Below, in pieces: positions 33,561 to 42,610 of a stretch of DNA of 43,968 nucleotides. The notes under the pieces were generated by a model. It had not been told where the DNA came from, ran no database searches, and was given only the letters and a program-made list of their open reading frames with translations. This DNA is from Kordia sp964351775. GTDB taxonomy: Bacteria > Bacteroidota > Bacteroidia > Flavobacteriales > Flavobacteriaceae. The DNA is taken from NCBI GenBank assembly GCA_964351775.1, contig CAYGPQ010000033.1, positions 1 through 43,968 of the forward strand, written 5' to 3'. Position numbers and translations under genes: made by a program. Positions within the stretch are counted from its first letter, which is position 1, and each line of letters opens with the position of its first letter.

Positions 33561-33842
33561 CTACACAATTTCTGCAGAAAGTCCTGCTTCGAGTAGTTTA
33601 CTGCATCTTGGTTTTAATTCTTCGTATTGTCCCGTTTTTACCGTACATTTTCCTTTGTAATGCACAATTATTGAACATTGTTCTGCTTGCTCTGCAGTAT
33701 GATCGCATGCAAATATTAAAGTTTCAATCACATGATCAAATGTGTTTACATCATCATTGTACAAAACGATTTCATTATTCTTTTGTACATCTTCTAAGGT
33801 GTCAACTTGTTCTTCAACTTTTTCTTGTGTACTCATATTCAA
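33561..33842 (-). CDS. clpS: ClpS, ATP-dependent protease adaptor
   Basis: A 93-aa adaptor that binds N-degron substrates and hands them to ClpAP-type proteases. The core matches ClpS: VLYNDDVNTFDHVIETLIFA (the conserved NDD-x-T/N-x-x-x-V region that binds the N-terminal residue), then AEQCSIIVHYKGKCTVKTGQ. The length is typical. It starts 10 nt after prmA and is the last gene before the strong terminator. In flavobacteria this prmA-clpS pairing with tpiA is common. Confidence 0.95.
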   Translation of the reverse strand: MNMSTQEKVEEQVDTLEDVQKNNEIVLYNDDVNTFDHVIETLIFACDHTAEQAEQCSIIVHYKGKCTVKTGQYEELKPRCSKLLEAGLSAEIV

Positions 33843-33852
33843 TATTTTACTA

Positions 33853-34686
33853 CTAAATTACAAATTTTAAGGCTACCCAATTATTTTTTTCAAGTTTGTC
33901 CTGAAATTTTAACTTATTTTTAGCACATTCTGCCGTAATCAAAGGAATATCTTCTGTGTAAAAACCACTTAGAAATAATATTCCGCCAGTATCCAAGCAG
34001 GTTGCGTAGTGATGAATATCACTTAAAAGAATGTTTCGGTTGATGTTTGCAATAATGATCTCATATTTTTTTCCATCTAATAAAGAAACATCGCCCTCGT
34101 ATACCGAAATATGCTTGCAATTATTGCGTTCTACGTTTTCTAATGAATTCAGGTAACACCAATTGTCAATATCAATAGCATCTAATGGTTTGGCTCCTTT
34201 CATTTCTGCCAAAATTGCCAAAACACCAGTTCCACACCCCATATCAAGGACTTTTTTGTTTGCAACATCAGTGTTTAAAATGTGTTGCAACATCATGTGT
34301 GTGGTTTCATGATGACCTGTACCAAAACTCATTTTTGGTTCTATGACAATATCATATTCCACGTTTGTTTTTTCATGAAACGGCGCGCGAACAGCACATT
34401 TCCCATCCACTTCAATAGGTTGAAAATTCTTTTCCCATTCTTCATTCCAATTGACTTGCTCAATGACTTCCTCTTCATAAGTGATTTCAAACTCGTCACT
34501 ACTTAATATTTGAATGTCTTCCAAAATATCTTCATGCCAATCTTCTTTTTGAATATAGGCATTGACACCTGTTTCATTTTCTACAAAACTTTCAAAGCCT
34601 GCATTCCCTAATTCTGCAATTAAAATTTCAGTTCCGGGTTGTACAGGTGTTACTTTAAATATGTATCCTATATACGTTGTTGACAT
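33853..34686 (-). CDS. prmA: PrmA, ribosomal protein L11 methyltransferase
   Basis: A 277-aa SAM-dependent enzyme that methylates Lys/N-terminal residues of ribosomal protein L11. The N-terminal substrate-recognition domain (about 1-100) is followed by the class I methyltransferase domain with VLDMGCGTGVLAILAEMKGA (motif I), DAIDIDNW (acidic SAM contact) and IIANINRNIL (motif IV, family NIxxxxL). It begins immediately after the tpiA stop, with no gap. Confidence 0.95.
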   Translation of the reverse strand: MSTTYIGYIFKVTPVQPGTEILIAELGNAGFESFVENETGVNAYIQKEDWHEDILEDIQILSSDEFEITYEEEVIEQVNWNEEWEKNFQPIEVDGKCAVRAPFHEKTNVEYDIVIEPKMSFGTGHHETTHMMLQHILNTDVANKKVLDMGCGTGVLAILAEMKGAKPLDAIDIDNWCYLNSLENVERNNCKHISVYEGDVSLLDGKKYEIIIANINRNILLSDIHHYATCLDTGGILFLSGFYTEDIPLITAECAKNKLKFQDKLEKNNWVALKFVI

Positions 34687-35436
34687 TTATAATGCGTTTA
34701 CGATAGCTATGAAATCTGCTGCTTTTAAAGCCGCGCCACCAATTAATCCTCCATCAACATCTTCTTTTGCGAAGATTTCAGCTGCATTTGCAGGTTTTAC
34801 ACTTCCACCATATAAGATAGAAACCTCATCTCCTACTTCACTTCCAAATTTATCTGCTATTGTTTTACGAATAAAAGCGTGCATTTCTTGTGCTTGTTCT
34901 GGCGAAGCGGTTTCTCCAGTTCCTATTGCCCAAACTGGCTCATACGCCAATACAATTCCTTTCCAATCTGCTACATCTAAATGAAATAACGCATTTTTTA
35001 ATTGACTTTCTACTAAAGAAAAATGATTCCCAGATTTTCGATCTTCTAATTCTTCTCCAAAACAGAATACAATTTCTAGCTCATTTGCTAAGGCTGTGTT
35101 TACTTTTGCAGCTAGTAATTCGTCCGTTTCTCCAAAATAAGCTCTACGCTCGCTATGCCCAAGAATCACCGTATTCACGCCAACGCTTTTTAACATTTTT
35201 GCAGAAATTTCCCCTGTATATGCGCCGTTTTCTTCTTGGTGCATATTTTGAGCAATCACTTCTATGTTGTGTCCTTTTAACACCGTAAATGCTTGAAATA
35301 AGTTTACAAAAGTTGGCGCCACCATTACACTTGCGTGCGTGTTTGGCATTTGTGCTATTAAATCATTTAATAAAGCTTCCGTTTCCGAAAGATCGTTGTT
35401 CATTTTCCAGTTTCCTGCAACTATTTTACGTCTCAT
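34687..35436 (-). CDS. tpiA: Triosephosphate isomerase
   Basis: A 249-aa glycolytic enzyme that interconverts dihydroxyacetone phosphate and glyceraldehyde 3-phosphate. It is full length with Asn9 and Lys11 (AGNWKMN), His94 (ILGHSERR), catalytic Glu166 (LAYEPVWAIGTG) and the phosphate-binding YGGSVKPANA and DGGLIGGAAL. The mobile loop 6 sequence is PVWAIGTG. It lies 12 nt after the TlpA-like gene and abuts prmA, forming a compact housekeeping segment. Confidence 0.98.
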   Translation of the reverse strand: MRRKIVAGNWKMNNDLSETEALLNDLIAQMPNTHASVMVAPTFVNLFQAFTVLKGHNIEVIAQNMHQEENGAYTGEISAKMLKSVGVNTVILGHSERRAYFGETDELLAAKVNTALANELEIVFCFGEELEDRKSGNHFSLVESQLKNALFHLDVADWKGIVLAYEPVWAIGTGETASPEQAQEMHAFIRKTIADKFGSEVGDEVSILYGGSVKPANAAEIFAKEDVDGGLIGGAALKAADFIAIVNAL

Positions 35437-35448
35437 TTTTTTGTTTTT

Positions 35449-35940
35449 TTATAGTTTGATTGCTTCTAGCAATGCGTTATCACTTGTTTTTACTGCTTCG
35501 TATAGCTTAATGCTTCCATTAGGATTGACCACCATGTATCTTGGAATCCAATCGACATCAATGGCTTTACAAAACGCACTTTTAAATCCGGTTTTTAGAA
35601 AATAATGTTCGCCGACCAAATTGTGATATTCAATACCCACTTTCCAGCTCGATTCTTTTCTCTCCAAAGATAAAAATAGGTAGGTTAACTGTGGATTATT
35701 TTTTTGAATTTCTTTTACGCCCGGAATTCCTTTTAAACAATCGCCGCACCAAGAAGCCCAAATGTCAATGAAAATTGTTTTTCCTTTGTGTTTCGCTAAG
35801 ATTTCTGCAAACGTAACGGAGTTTCCATCGATGCTTTTCATAGTATCTTGTAAGGCTTCTTGTGGAAACTCTTTCAGTATTTCTTTTTGACAACCGATCG
35901 TAAAAAATATAACGGCGAATATGCTTATGAGATGTTTCAT
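35449..35940 (-). CDS. TlpA-like thioredoxin-fold lipoprotein
   Basis: A 163-aa envelope thiol protein. It has an SPII signal (MKHLISIFAVIFFTIG then Cys17) and a thioredoxin fold from about 45 with WASWCGDC (redox pair CGDC) and a cis-Pro loop in VDWIPRYMVV. It probably reduces or isomerises disulfides in the periplasm. It starts 2 nt after the L,D-transpeptidase stop and is 12 nt before tpiA, so they are co-transcribed. Confidence 0.9.
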   Translation of the reverse strand: MKHLISIFAVIFFTIGCQKEILKEFPQEALQDTMKSIDGNSVTFAEILAKHKGKTIFIDIWASWCGDCLKGIPGVKEIQKNNPQLTYLFLSLERKESSWKVGIEYHNLVGEHYFLKTGFKSAFCKAIDVDWIPRYMVVNPNGSIKLYEAVKTSDNALLEAIKL

Positions 35941-35942
35941 GT

Positions 35943-36506
35943 TTATGGTTGAATTTTGATTTGTGTTTGTTTCGTAATATATGGATAGATTTCGTTGAGG
36001 TCTTTATTTTTCATCGAAATACAACCTAAAGTCCAATTGCGTTTGTCATCAATCATGTGATCCATTCCGTCAGGAACACCATGAATACCCACTTCGCCAC
36101 CAATGGTTTCACCATCTTTGATGATTCCGTCTGTTTTTCGCTGATTGAATTTTCTCCACGAAGCTGCATTTGGATACTCAATCCATATAAATTTTGTCCA
36201 ATTGCGATGTGGATATTTATCACGCATCCCAAAAACACCTTCTGGCGTTCGCTTGTCGCCTTCTTTGTGCTTGTCTCCTACTGGATTTCCGCCAAAAACA
36301 ACAGGATACTGTTTTACTAATGTATCCGCTGCAAATACCGAAAGTGTATACTCGCTTTTATCGATTAAAATATTCACAACTGTATTTTTAGGCAATAACT
36401 GATTTAGTGATTTTTCTGAAGTTTTTGTTGAATTGGTTTCATTTTTACACGAAGAAAACAAAAATAATGTAATAATACATGCTAAATATGAAACTGTAAT
36501 TTTCAT
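35943..36506 (-). CDS. L,D-transpeptidase family lipoprotein
   Basis: A 187-aa YkuD-type enzyme. The SPII signal ends at Cys20 (ITLFLFSSC). The catalytic domain holds EVGIHGVPDGMDHM (first His) and the nucleophile Cys in NWTLGCISMKN. These enzymes form 3-3 crosslinks in peptidoglycan, attach proteins to it, or trim crosslinks; the GCISM variant (in place of GCIR) is seen in murein L,D-transpeptidase subfamilies. It lies 25 nt after the FN3 lipoprotein gene and 2 nt before the TlpA-like gene, in the same run. Confidence 0.88.
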   Translation of the reverse strand: MKITVSYLACIITLFLFSSCKNETNSTKTSEKSLNQLLPKNTVVNILIDKSEYTLSVFAADTLVKQYPVVFGGNPVGDKHKEGDKRTPEGVFGMRDKYPHRNWTKFIWIEYPNAASWRKFNQRKTDGIIKDGETIGGEVGIHGVPDGMDHMIDDKRNWTLGCISMKNKDLNEIYPYITKQTQIKIQP

Positions 36507-36531
36507 TAATTAATTTTTCAATGCAAAAAAA

Positions 36532-37239
36532 CTATTCTATGATGAATTGTCTAATTTGAGAGTTTGATACATTTCCACTTGGATCTGTGGATAGAATTTT
36601 CCAGTAGTACACACCCGCTGTAAGCGTTTCCGAATATGTTTCGGCAGTAATCATGTCTGCTACTTGTCCTGGAGGATTTGTCGTTCCTAAGTATACGGCA
36701 TATAGTAACTCAGCAGTTTCACCATCATCAGGATCATTTCCTTCCCAACTTAGCGTTATATTGGAAGTTGTAAGCACTTGTCCATTGTCTGGACTGATCA
36801 TTGTTGCTGGAAAAGGTGCATAATTTGATATTGCGTTGAACGGAGTTTGAAATTGCCATGTAGCGCCTGTTGTCGTGTTGTTATCACTATCCGTTGCTTT
36901 GATATTCCATGAATATGATGTTCCTTTTTCTAAAATTACACTTTTAGTTGTTCCTGTTACAGCTTCTGCGTTTACCACCGTATTTGTAGCCAAATTTCTT
37001 AACGTAAAGGTATAATCTAGGTTGGAATCTTCCACATCTTGAAATGTATTCCATTGGAAATCCACGTTGATTTCTGTTTCTGAGATTTCCACGCCAGTAC
37101 AAACTGCATTATTGATGGGCAAAATGTAATTGCTTGCTGTTGGTGCATTGTTTACTGGTTCAGGTGTTTCTGGCTCAGAATCACTTGAACTGCAACTAAC
37201 TAATATGACTGCTATAAATAGTCCTAGATATTTTTTCAT
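36532..37239 (-). CDS. Lipoprotein with fibronectin III-like repeats
   Basis: A 235-aa surface lipoprotein with an SPII signal (FIAVILVS then Cys16, followed by a Ser/Glu/Pro linker). Two repeats follow, each with an N-terminal P-x-N/D-x-x motif, an ITLSWEGNDPDDGE-type strand and a TYSWNIKATD or VYYWKILSTDPSGN strand, as in fibronectin type III modules that bind carbohydrate or protein. There is no catalytic motif. It lies 32 nt downstream of the large T9SS-exported protein and may act with it at the cell surface. Confidence 0.82.
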   Translation of the reverse strand: MKKYLGLFIAVILVSCSSSDSEPETPEPVNNAPTASNYILPINNAVCTGVEISETEINVDFQWNTFQDVEDSNLDYTFTLRNLATNTVVNAEAVTGTTKSVILEKGTSYSWNIKATDSDNNTTTGATWQFQTPFNAISNYAPFPATMISPDNGQVLTTSNITLSWEGNDPDDGETAELLYAVYLGTTNPPGQVADMITAETYSETLTAGVYYWKILSTDPSGNVSNSQIRQFIIE

Positions 37240-37271
37240 TAGTATATTTTTGTCTTGTGTTCGTTTATCGA

Positions 37272-40200
37272 TTATTTTTTGATCAGCTTTTTTGTGAACG
37301 TATTATTTGCTGTTGAAAGTTGAACGAAGTACACTCCTGATTTTAGATTTGTAATGTCTATTTTATGTTTGTTTGTTGGAATTTGTATAGTTTGACTTGA
37401 AACAACTCTGCCTGAAACATCATAAATGTTTAGTTTTCCAGTTGCACTTTCCTCTACTGTTGTTAAAGTTATGAATATTTCGTCACTACTTGGGTTTGGT
37501 GTCATTATAAAATTGAGTCCGTTGCTGATGTTTACCGTTTCTAAGTATTTCCCTTGACATGCTTTTTCGGTGCGAACTTCTATAGTGTTCACTAAAGCCG
37601 TTAGTTGTTTGGTGAAGGTGACTTCCGTATTTTCATTGGGTGCATTGACCGTAAATAATTCTTCATTGATAGAAATTGTGTACATGGTTGCTCCTAGAAG
37701 CGAAAGACTATATTCGTTACTTCTTGATAGTAATGAGTTGGCATTCAACGTTGCTGGATCTTCTATGACTAAGGTGAAACATTGTTCATAGTTTTCTGAG
37801 GGAATGCTCATACATAATTCATACGTTCCTGCACTTAGGTTTTCGATGATTAATTCTTGTGTAAACGTATTGACAGGAATTGTGATTGCAGTTCCATTGA
37901 GTGATAAATTAACTCCATACGGATGATTTGCAATTGCTTGAATGTGTATCGACGCATTGTTTTGATTCACGCAAGTTTCACTCGTAGTTTCAATGCTAAA
38001 GTTATTTGCCGGAAGCGTAAACGGACAGCCAATAGTCGTTGTTCCTGCATAAAATGGACAATCATCATTGACATCTAAAATGCCATCATTGTCATCATCG
38101 TCATCGCAAACATCGCCTAAGCCGTCGTTGTCATTATCGTTTAGATTATCATTAGCAAGTAAAGGACAGTTATCATTGATGTCTAAGATTCCGTCATTGT
38201 CATCGTCATCATCGCAAGCATCGCCTAAACCGTCTCCATCAAAATCTTCCTGTAAAGGATTTGCTTCATTCACACAGTTATCAATCGTATCAGGAATTCC
38301 GTCATTGTCATCATCATCATCACAAACATCGCCTAAGCCGTCGTTGTCATTATCATTTAGATTATCACTTGCAACTAAAGGACAGTTATCGATATCGTTT
38401 AGGATTCCATCATTATCTAAATCATCATCACAAACATCACCAATTCCGTCAGTATCTCCATCAGCTTGATCTGTATTTGGTGTATTCACACAATTGTCTA
38501 TATAATTGTAAATTCCGTCAGCATCCGTATCTTCCACAATACGTGTTTCGGTTTCGTTGGTAATAATTGGCGCATTGAAGTCAAAGTAGATTGCAGCTCT
38601 GTTGTTTATGAAATCGCCCACTTGAACTGTACTTTTTGGTTTTACTTTGAACGCTATATATCCGTGACTGTTGGGTTCGTCGGTTGTACTATCGGGTAAG
38701 TTGATATTCTCAAATATGAATTCTAAACTTTGATCACCGCCTGTAACGAGTGCTGTTCGGTATGAATGACTTGCATCTATGGGTTGAAACGTTTCCCAAT
38801 CGATTAAATCGCTCATGATATCTCTCACACGAATGTTGATAGCAGAAGCTGTTCCTAAGTTTTGAAAACGAATTACATAGTGTACGTATTCGTCAATATC
38901 ATCAATGAGCAGATATTTTCCTTCTAAAACCGTTTTGTCGTTTGGATCGTATGAATTCACTAATGATTGACGAAGTTCAAATTGGTTATCGCTAGGGTTT
39001 ACATCATTTATGGTAGGTGTAATGTTTGCTGTATATATTAAAATATTACCCGAATCATTGGTTGGCGGTGGATTTACAGTAAAGCTAATTGAAAAACTTC
39101 TAGTTTCGTTTGGAACAAGATTGACATAATCCCATGATACCGTATTTGCTACTTGTGCTGTTGGAACTTCCGTTGAAGAATTATACATCACTCTAAAATC
39201 ATCATAAGAAAGCGTAATGTTTCCATTTTGAATGGTAGTTCCTATATTTTCATAGATGATATCATAGCTCGCAACAAATCCTGGACGCGCTTCATTTAAT
39301 GGAATGATCGTGACAGCGACATCATCAATGAGTGTGTTGTAGGTGAGGCAAAAATCAACAGTATCTACATTGTTTGAGCCAACAATATTAAGGGTTGCTG
39401 TTGCTGGCGTTGCATCTAAATAAATACTTGGCAACATTACAGAAAGTGTATAATTGCCTTCAGGTACAAAAATGGAATATGCACCAGTTGAGTTGGTAAA
39501 AGTTGTGTAAGAGTTGATACCATCCGTCGCTGTTACTTGAATGTTTTCTGTTGGAAAGCTTCCGCCTGTACAATCGATATTATCTACACTTTGTTGCACT
39601 ACGCCTTGTATTTCATTGATTGTACAGGTGTTTAAAGAACCAGCGCATGATGCAGAATTGCTGTTTATGGTGTAATTGGAATTGGTTTGAACGTATACAC
39701 ACAAAGCAACACAATCTTGTAGATTCGTATTGAATCGAATGGTAATGAAGCCGTCAACTTGTTGAATATTGTTTAAATCGTCTAAACTCGTTAATCCTGA
39801 ATTGTAGGTAATTATCATGTCACCGCCAATAGCATGCAATGTTGAAAATCCTTCTAAACTAATCGGTGTTGCTACATTGTAAATATTAAAATCGCCCGTA
39901 ACTGTATGAAGATTATTAAAATTGAATGTACTCGTGGCTGCATTTCCATCAATCATAGAAAAATCGCCATTGATGGTTTGCAAACTTTCAAACGATAGAT
40001 CTATTGCTCCTACTGATAAACCATTTATCGATGCTAATGAATTCATGTTTAATACCTCACTAACTGAACTAAAATTACCGTTTCCAGTATAATTTTCTAC
40101 ATTATTTAGATATAATCTTGCAAATGATACACTATTGTTCTGGTCAAAAACCACATCTGTAAGACTGGTCATGCTAAGCTCTCCTATAGAAGAATCAACC

Positions 40201-41309
40201 ATAGAAATTGATCCTAGGCTTGTTAGACTATTCATTCTAATGATTGTATTAAAACTACTAACAAAATTAAAGCTTATACTGCCTAGACTTTCTAGATTAT
40301 CGAGGAATATATTTGTAAGATCGGCATTACCTGCTGAAAGAGATCCTCCCATACTTGTTAAACTAGGAATATCGATCGTTCCAACTGGTCGAGACCATGA
40401 CGGAATGGTTTCCAAAACTATACTACCTTCAATTCTATCTAAATTAGTAAAGCATACTGTTGTTATATTTGACGAACCTAATCTTAAGCTTCCATTGAGT
40501 GTTTCTAACCCTTGCATCCCAGAAGTGATGGTCATATCATTTGCTAGAATATCACCGTTCATAGTAACGATATTATTTAGAAAATTCAACGAAACGTTAA
40601 CTTCTGTCGCATAATACACATTTCTAACAACAGTTATATTCCCATCGAATGTTATTAAATTTGGAAAGATATTATAATTCCCACCATCTGGAAAACTCGA
40701 ATGATAAATACTAAAATTACCTGTATAATTTGTCAAGGCATTAAAACCAGTCATTACTGGCGTATCCATATAATCAAATTTAATATCACCACCGATAGTA
40801 GTTACGCTATTAAAGCCATTGATTTCTTCTAAAGAAGGACTATAAGATATTGGCGATGATATAGAAATGTTGGTACTTCCATCCTTAATCCAAAAATCAC
40901 CTCCAATGCTCACTAAGTTATTAAAGCCTATAATTTCTTCTGTTCCAGAACCAACTTGACTAGTCTGACTAGTACTTTGGAAACTTCCAATATATTTAAA
41001 ACTACCAGCAATTGAGATTAAGTTATTGAATCCGTTTATAGAAATAAGGTCGTGATTATTGTTAAAGAATAAATCGCCACCAATAGAAGTGATAAAGTCC
41101 AAACCACTTACATCAGTAATACCTCCTGGAACAACACCGCTACCTTTAATTTCTAAGTCGAACGGAATGTCTGAGCATGTGGTGGAATAAGTGGCTACAA
41201 AATTGTCAACTTCTGCTTGACTTTGAAGCAGTACAGATCCTGTAGGACATTGTGCATTGACAAACATAGTGCTACAAAGAAAAACTATGAGCAATACAGT
41301 TTTTTTCAT
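37272..41309 (-). CDS. Large T9SS-exported surface protein: beta-solenoid, DUF11, TSP3 repeats
   Basis: A 1345-aa secreted protein. It has a signal peptide (1-19, ending MFVNAQ). Residues about 50-560 are receptor-L/LRR-like solenoid repeats of the pattern SIGGDLFFNN...ISINGFNNL. A carboxypeptidase-regulatory/CNA-B-like domain comes next (about 590-690), then DUF11-type beta domains (about 695-915) with NIRVRDIMSDLIDW. Calcium-binding thrombospondin type 3 repeats (about 920-1085: DTDGIGDVCDDDLDNDG and repeats) follow, then a beta domain, and a C-terminal type A T9SS sorting domain with TPNPSSDEIFITL and GVYFVQLSTANNTFTKKLIKK. It is likely an outer-membrane or released adhesin. It sits within an otherwise housekeeping gene run. 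Confidence 0.9.
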   Translation of the reverse strand: MKKTVLLIVFLCSTMFVNAQCPTGSVLLQSQAEVDNFVATYSTTCSDIPFDLEIKGSGVVPGGITDVSGLDFITSIGGDLFFNNNHDLISINGFNNLISIAGSFKYIGSFQSTSQTSQVGSGTEEIIGFNNLVSIGGDFWIKDGSTNISISSPISYSPSLEEINGFNSVTTIGGDIKFDYMDTPVMTGFNALTNYTGNFSIYHSSFPDGGNYNIFPNLITFDGNITVVRNVYYATEVNVSLNFLNNIVTMNGDILANDMTITSGMQGLETLNGSLRLGSSNITTVCFTNLDRIEGSIVLETIPSWSRPVGTIDIPSLTSMGGSLSAGNADLTNIFLDNLESLGSISFNFVSSFNTIIRMNSLTSLGSISMVDSSIGELSMTSLTDVVFDQNNSVSFARLYLNNVENYTGNGNFSSVSEVLNMNSLASINGLSVGAIDLSFESLQTINGDFSMIDGNAATSTFNFNNLHTVTGDFNIYNVATPISLEGFSTLHAIGGDMIITYNSGLTSLDDLNNIQQVDGFITIRFNTNLQDCVALCVYVQTNSNYTINSNSASCAGSLNTCTINEIQGVVQQSVDNIDCTGGSFPTENIQVTATDGINSYTTFTNSTGAYSIFVPEGNYTLSVMLPSIYLDATPATATLNIVGSNNVDTVDFCLTYNTLIDDVAVTIIPLNEARPGFVASYDIIYENIGTTIQNGNITLSYDDFRVMYNSSTEVPTAQVANTVSWDYVNLVPNETRSFSISFTVNPPPTNDSGNILIYTANITPTINDVNPSDNQFELRQSLVNSYDPNDKTVLEGKYLLIDDIDEYVHYVIRFQNLGTASAINIRVRDIMSDLIDWETFQPIDASHSYRTALVTGGDQSLEFIFENINLPDSTTDEPNSHGYIAFKVKPKSTVQVGDFINNRAAIYFDFNAPIITNETETRIVEDTDADGIYNYIDNCVNTPNTDQADGDTDGIGDVCDDDLDNDGILNDIDNCPLVASDNLNDNDNDGLGDVCDDDDDNDGIPDTIDNCVNEANPLQEDFDGDGLGDACDDDDDNDGILDINDNCPLLANDNLNDNDNDGLGDVCDDDDDNDGILDVNDDCPFYAGTTTIGCPFTLPANNFSIETTSETCVNQNNASIHIQAIANHPYGVNLSLNGTAITIPVNTFTQELIIENLSAGTYELCMSIPSENYEQCFTLVIEDPATLNANSLLSRSNEYSLSLLGATMYTISINEELFTVNAPNENTEVTFTKQLTALVNTIEVRTEKACQGKYLETVNISNGLNFIMTPNPSSDEIFITLTTVEESATGKLNIYDVSGRVVSSQTIQIPTNKHKIDITNLKSGVYFVQLSTANNTFTKKLIKK
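38070..38470 (-). repeat. Thrombospondin type 3 repeat block (DNA level)
   Basis: Four to five units of about 105 nt coding for D-x-D-x-D-G calcium-binding loops. Stretches such as the one at 38087-38143 recur nearly unchanged at 38300-38360, so the block could expand or contract by recombination. Confidence 0.8.
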
Positions 41310-41349
41310 ATTGTAAATTTAAAAAAGTAAAACTAAAAATATTTTTAGA

Positions 41350-42426
41350 CTATTGTAAGCGTATTTTAGGATCGAGCCAACCGTAAATGATGTCGACCAA
41401 AATATTTATGATGATAAACATACTCGCAATAATTAATACAGCGCCCATAATGATTGGCAAATCTTGACTGTTTAAGGCATCTACAATTTCTTTTCCGAGT
41501 CCATTCCAACCAAAAATATATTCAACAAATACTGCGCCCGCTAACATGGAAGCAAACCAACCTGAAATAGCTGTAATTACTGGGTTTAGTGCGTTTTTAA
41601 CCGCGTGTTTTTTTACGATTTGGAATTCACTTAATCCTTTTGCACGTGCCGTTCGGATGTAATCTTGATTGAACACTTCTAGCAACGAGTTTCGCATGAG
41701 TTGTATGACCACCGCTAACGGGCGAATTCCTAATACAATGGCTGGCAAAATGAGGTTTTTCCAGCGAATGCTGATCGATTCGCCAAAATCATCTACTTCG
41801 TATAAACTTCCTGTCATGTTGAGATTTGTGTATTCATGCAATAAAAAACCAAAAATCCACGCAAAAAGGATCGCACTAAAAAACGATGGAACACTCATTC
41901 CTAAGGTACTGATGATTTGAATGCTTTTATCAATAAATGTGTCTTTGTATAATGCCGAAATGATTCCGAAAATAATCCCGAGCAACATGGCAATACTAAT
42001 CGCCGCAACCGCTAAAACAATCGTGTTTGGCAAGGTTTCTTTGATGACTTGCGCCACACTTTTTCCTGATTTTTGAAACGATTCACGTAAGTATGGAAAT
42101 TTTAACACGGTCGTTGTATTTCCGATGGTAAACAGTTTGGCTGCGCTGTATTTATTGTTCGCTAAATACGTATAATCTGCTTCGTTTGTGGAATGAAATG
42201 ATAGTGGCAGCAAATCATTCAAATAGTATGCGTATTGGGTTAAGACAGGTTTATCGAAACCGTATTTTTTTTTCACAATCGCGACTTGTTCTTCCGTTTG
42301 ATTTTGCCCAAGCATCATTTTTGCAGGGTCGCCGGGTAAAATATTAAACAAGATAAATATCACCGTAACCACTCCAAAAAGTGTTAGAAATGCGTATCCT
42401 ATTTTATGTATGATGTAACTGATCAA
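41350..42426 (-). CDS. ABC transporter permease (dipeptide/oligopeptide, DppB type)
   Basis: A 358-aa inner-membrane permease. It has the classical N-terminal helix with FILFNILPGDPAKMMLGQNQ, the cytoplasmic EAA-type loop near VFNQDYIRTARAKGLSEFQI, and six membrane segments; the extracytoplasmic region (about 70-150) is enlarged as in Bacteroidota members. It imports or exports peptides with a DppC partner, a binding protein and ATPases that are not here. It lies 40 nt before the T9SS protein and 184 nt after the BT_3928 gene. A TTTAGCC heptamer repeat lies just upstream of its start. Confidence 0.9.
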   Translation of the reverse strand: MISYIIHKIGYAFLTLFGVVTVIFILFNILPGDPAKMMLGQNQTEEQVAIVKKKYGFDKPVLTQYAYYLNDLLPLSFHSTNEADYTYLANNKYSAAKLFTIGNTTTVLKFPYLRESFQKSGKSVAQVIKETLPNTIVLAVAAISIAMLLGIIFGIISALYKDTFIDKSIQIISTLGMSVPSFFSAILFAWIFGFLLHEYTNLNMTGSLYEVDDFGESISIRWKNLILPAIVLGIRPLAVVIQLMRNSLLEVFNQDYIRTARAKGLSEFQIVKKHAVKNALNPVITAISGWFASMLAGAVFVEYIFGWNGLGKEIVDALNSQDLPIIMGAVLIIASMFIIINILVDIIYGWLDPKIRLQ

Positions 42427-42454
42427 TGTATGTTTTTATAATTTTATTGTAGCT

Positions 42455-42496
42455 TTTAGCCTTTAGCCTTTAGCCTTTAGCCTTTAGCCTTTAGCG
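42455..42496. repeat. Heptanucleotide tandem repeat (TTTAGCC)x6
   Basis: Five exact TTTAGCC units at 42455-42489 plus a sixth TTTAGCG. It lies 29-70 nt upstream of the permease ATG. The unit is not a multiple of three and lies outside genes, so slippage would change promoter or leader spacing. Confidence 0.88.
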
Positions 42497-42552
42497 AAAA
42501 TCGGTTTATCGTTCACCAACTGCACATTTTTTTTCTTTCATTCATTTTTTCT

Positions 42553-42580
42553 AGTTCTCGACTACGCTCGAACTGACAGA
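42553..42580. repeat. REP-like palindromic element
   Basis: GTTCTCGACTACGCTCGAAC is an imperfect palindrome of the kind (TTCTCGACTGCGCTCGAA and variants) I recall as dispersed many times in flavobacterial intergenic regions. Only one copy is seen here. Confidence 0.5.
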
Positions 42581-42610
42581 TAAAATACGAACCAAAAATC
42601 AAGTCTGTAC

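Noticed and set aside
38070..38470. Possible CRISPR or minisatellite array
   Set aside because: The repeats keep the coding frame and encode calcium-binding loops of a large protein.
38068..38699. Long plus-strand open frames antisense to the adhesin gene (Ser- and His-rich translations)
   Set aside because: They are shadows of the Asp/Asn-rich thrombospondin type 3 repeats on the minus strand; the low-complexity composition comes from the repeat.
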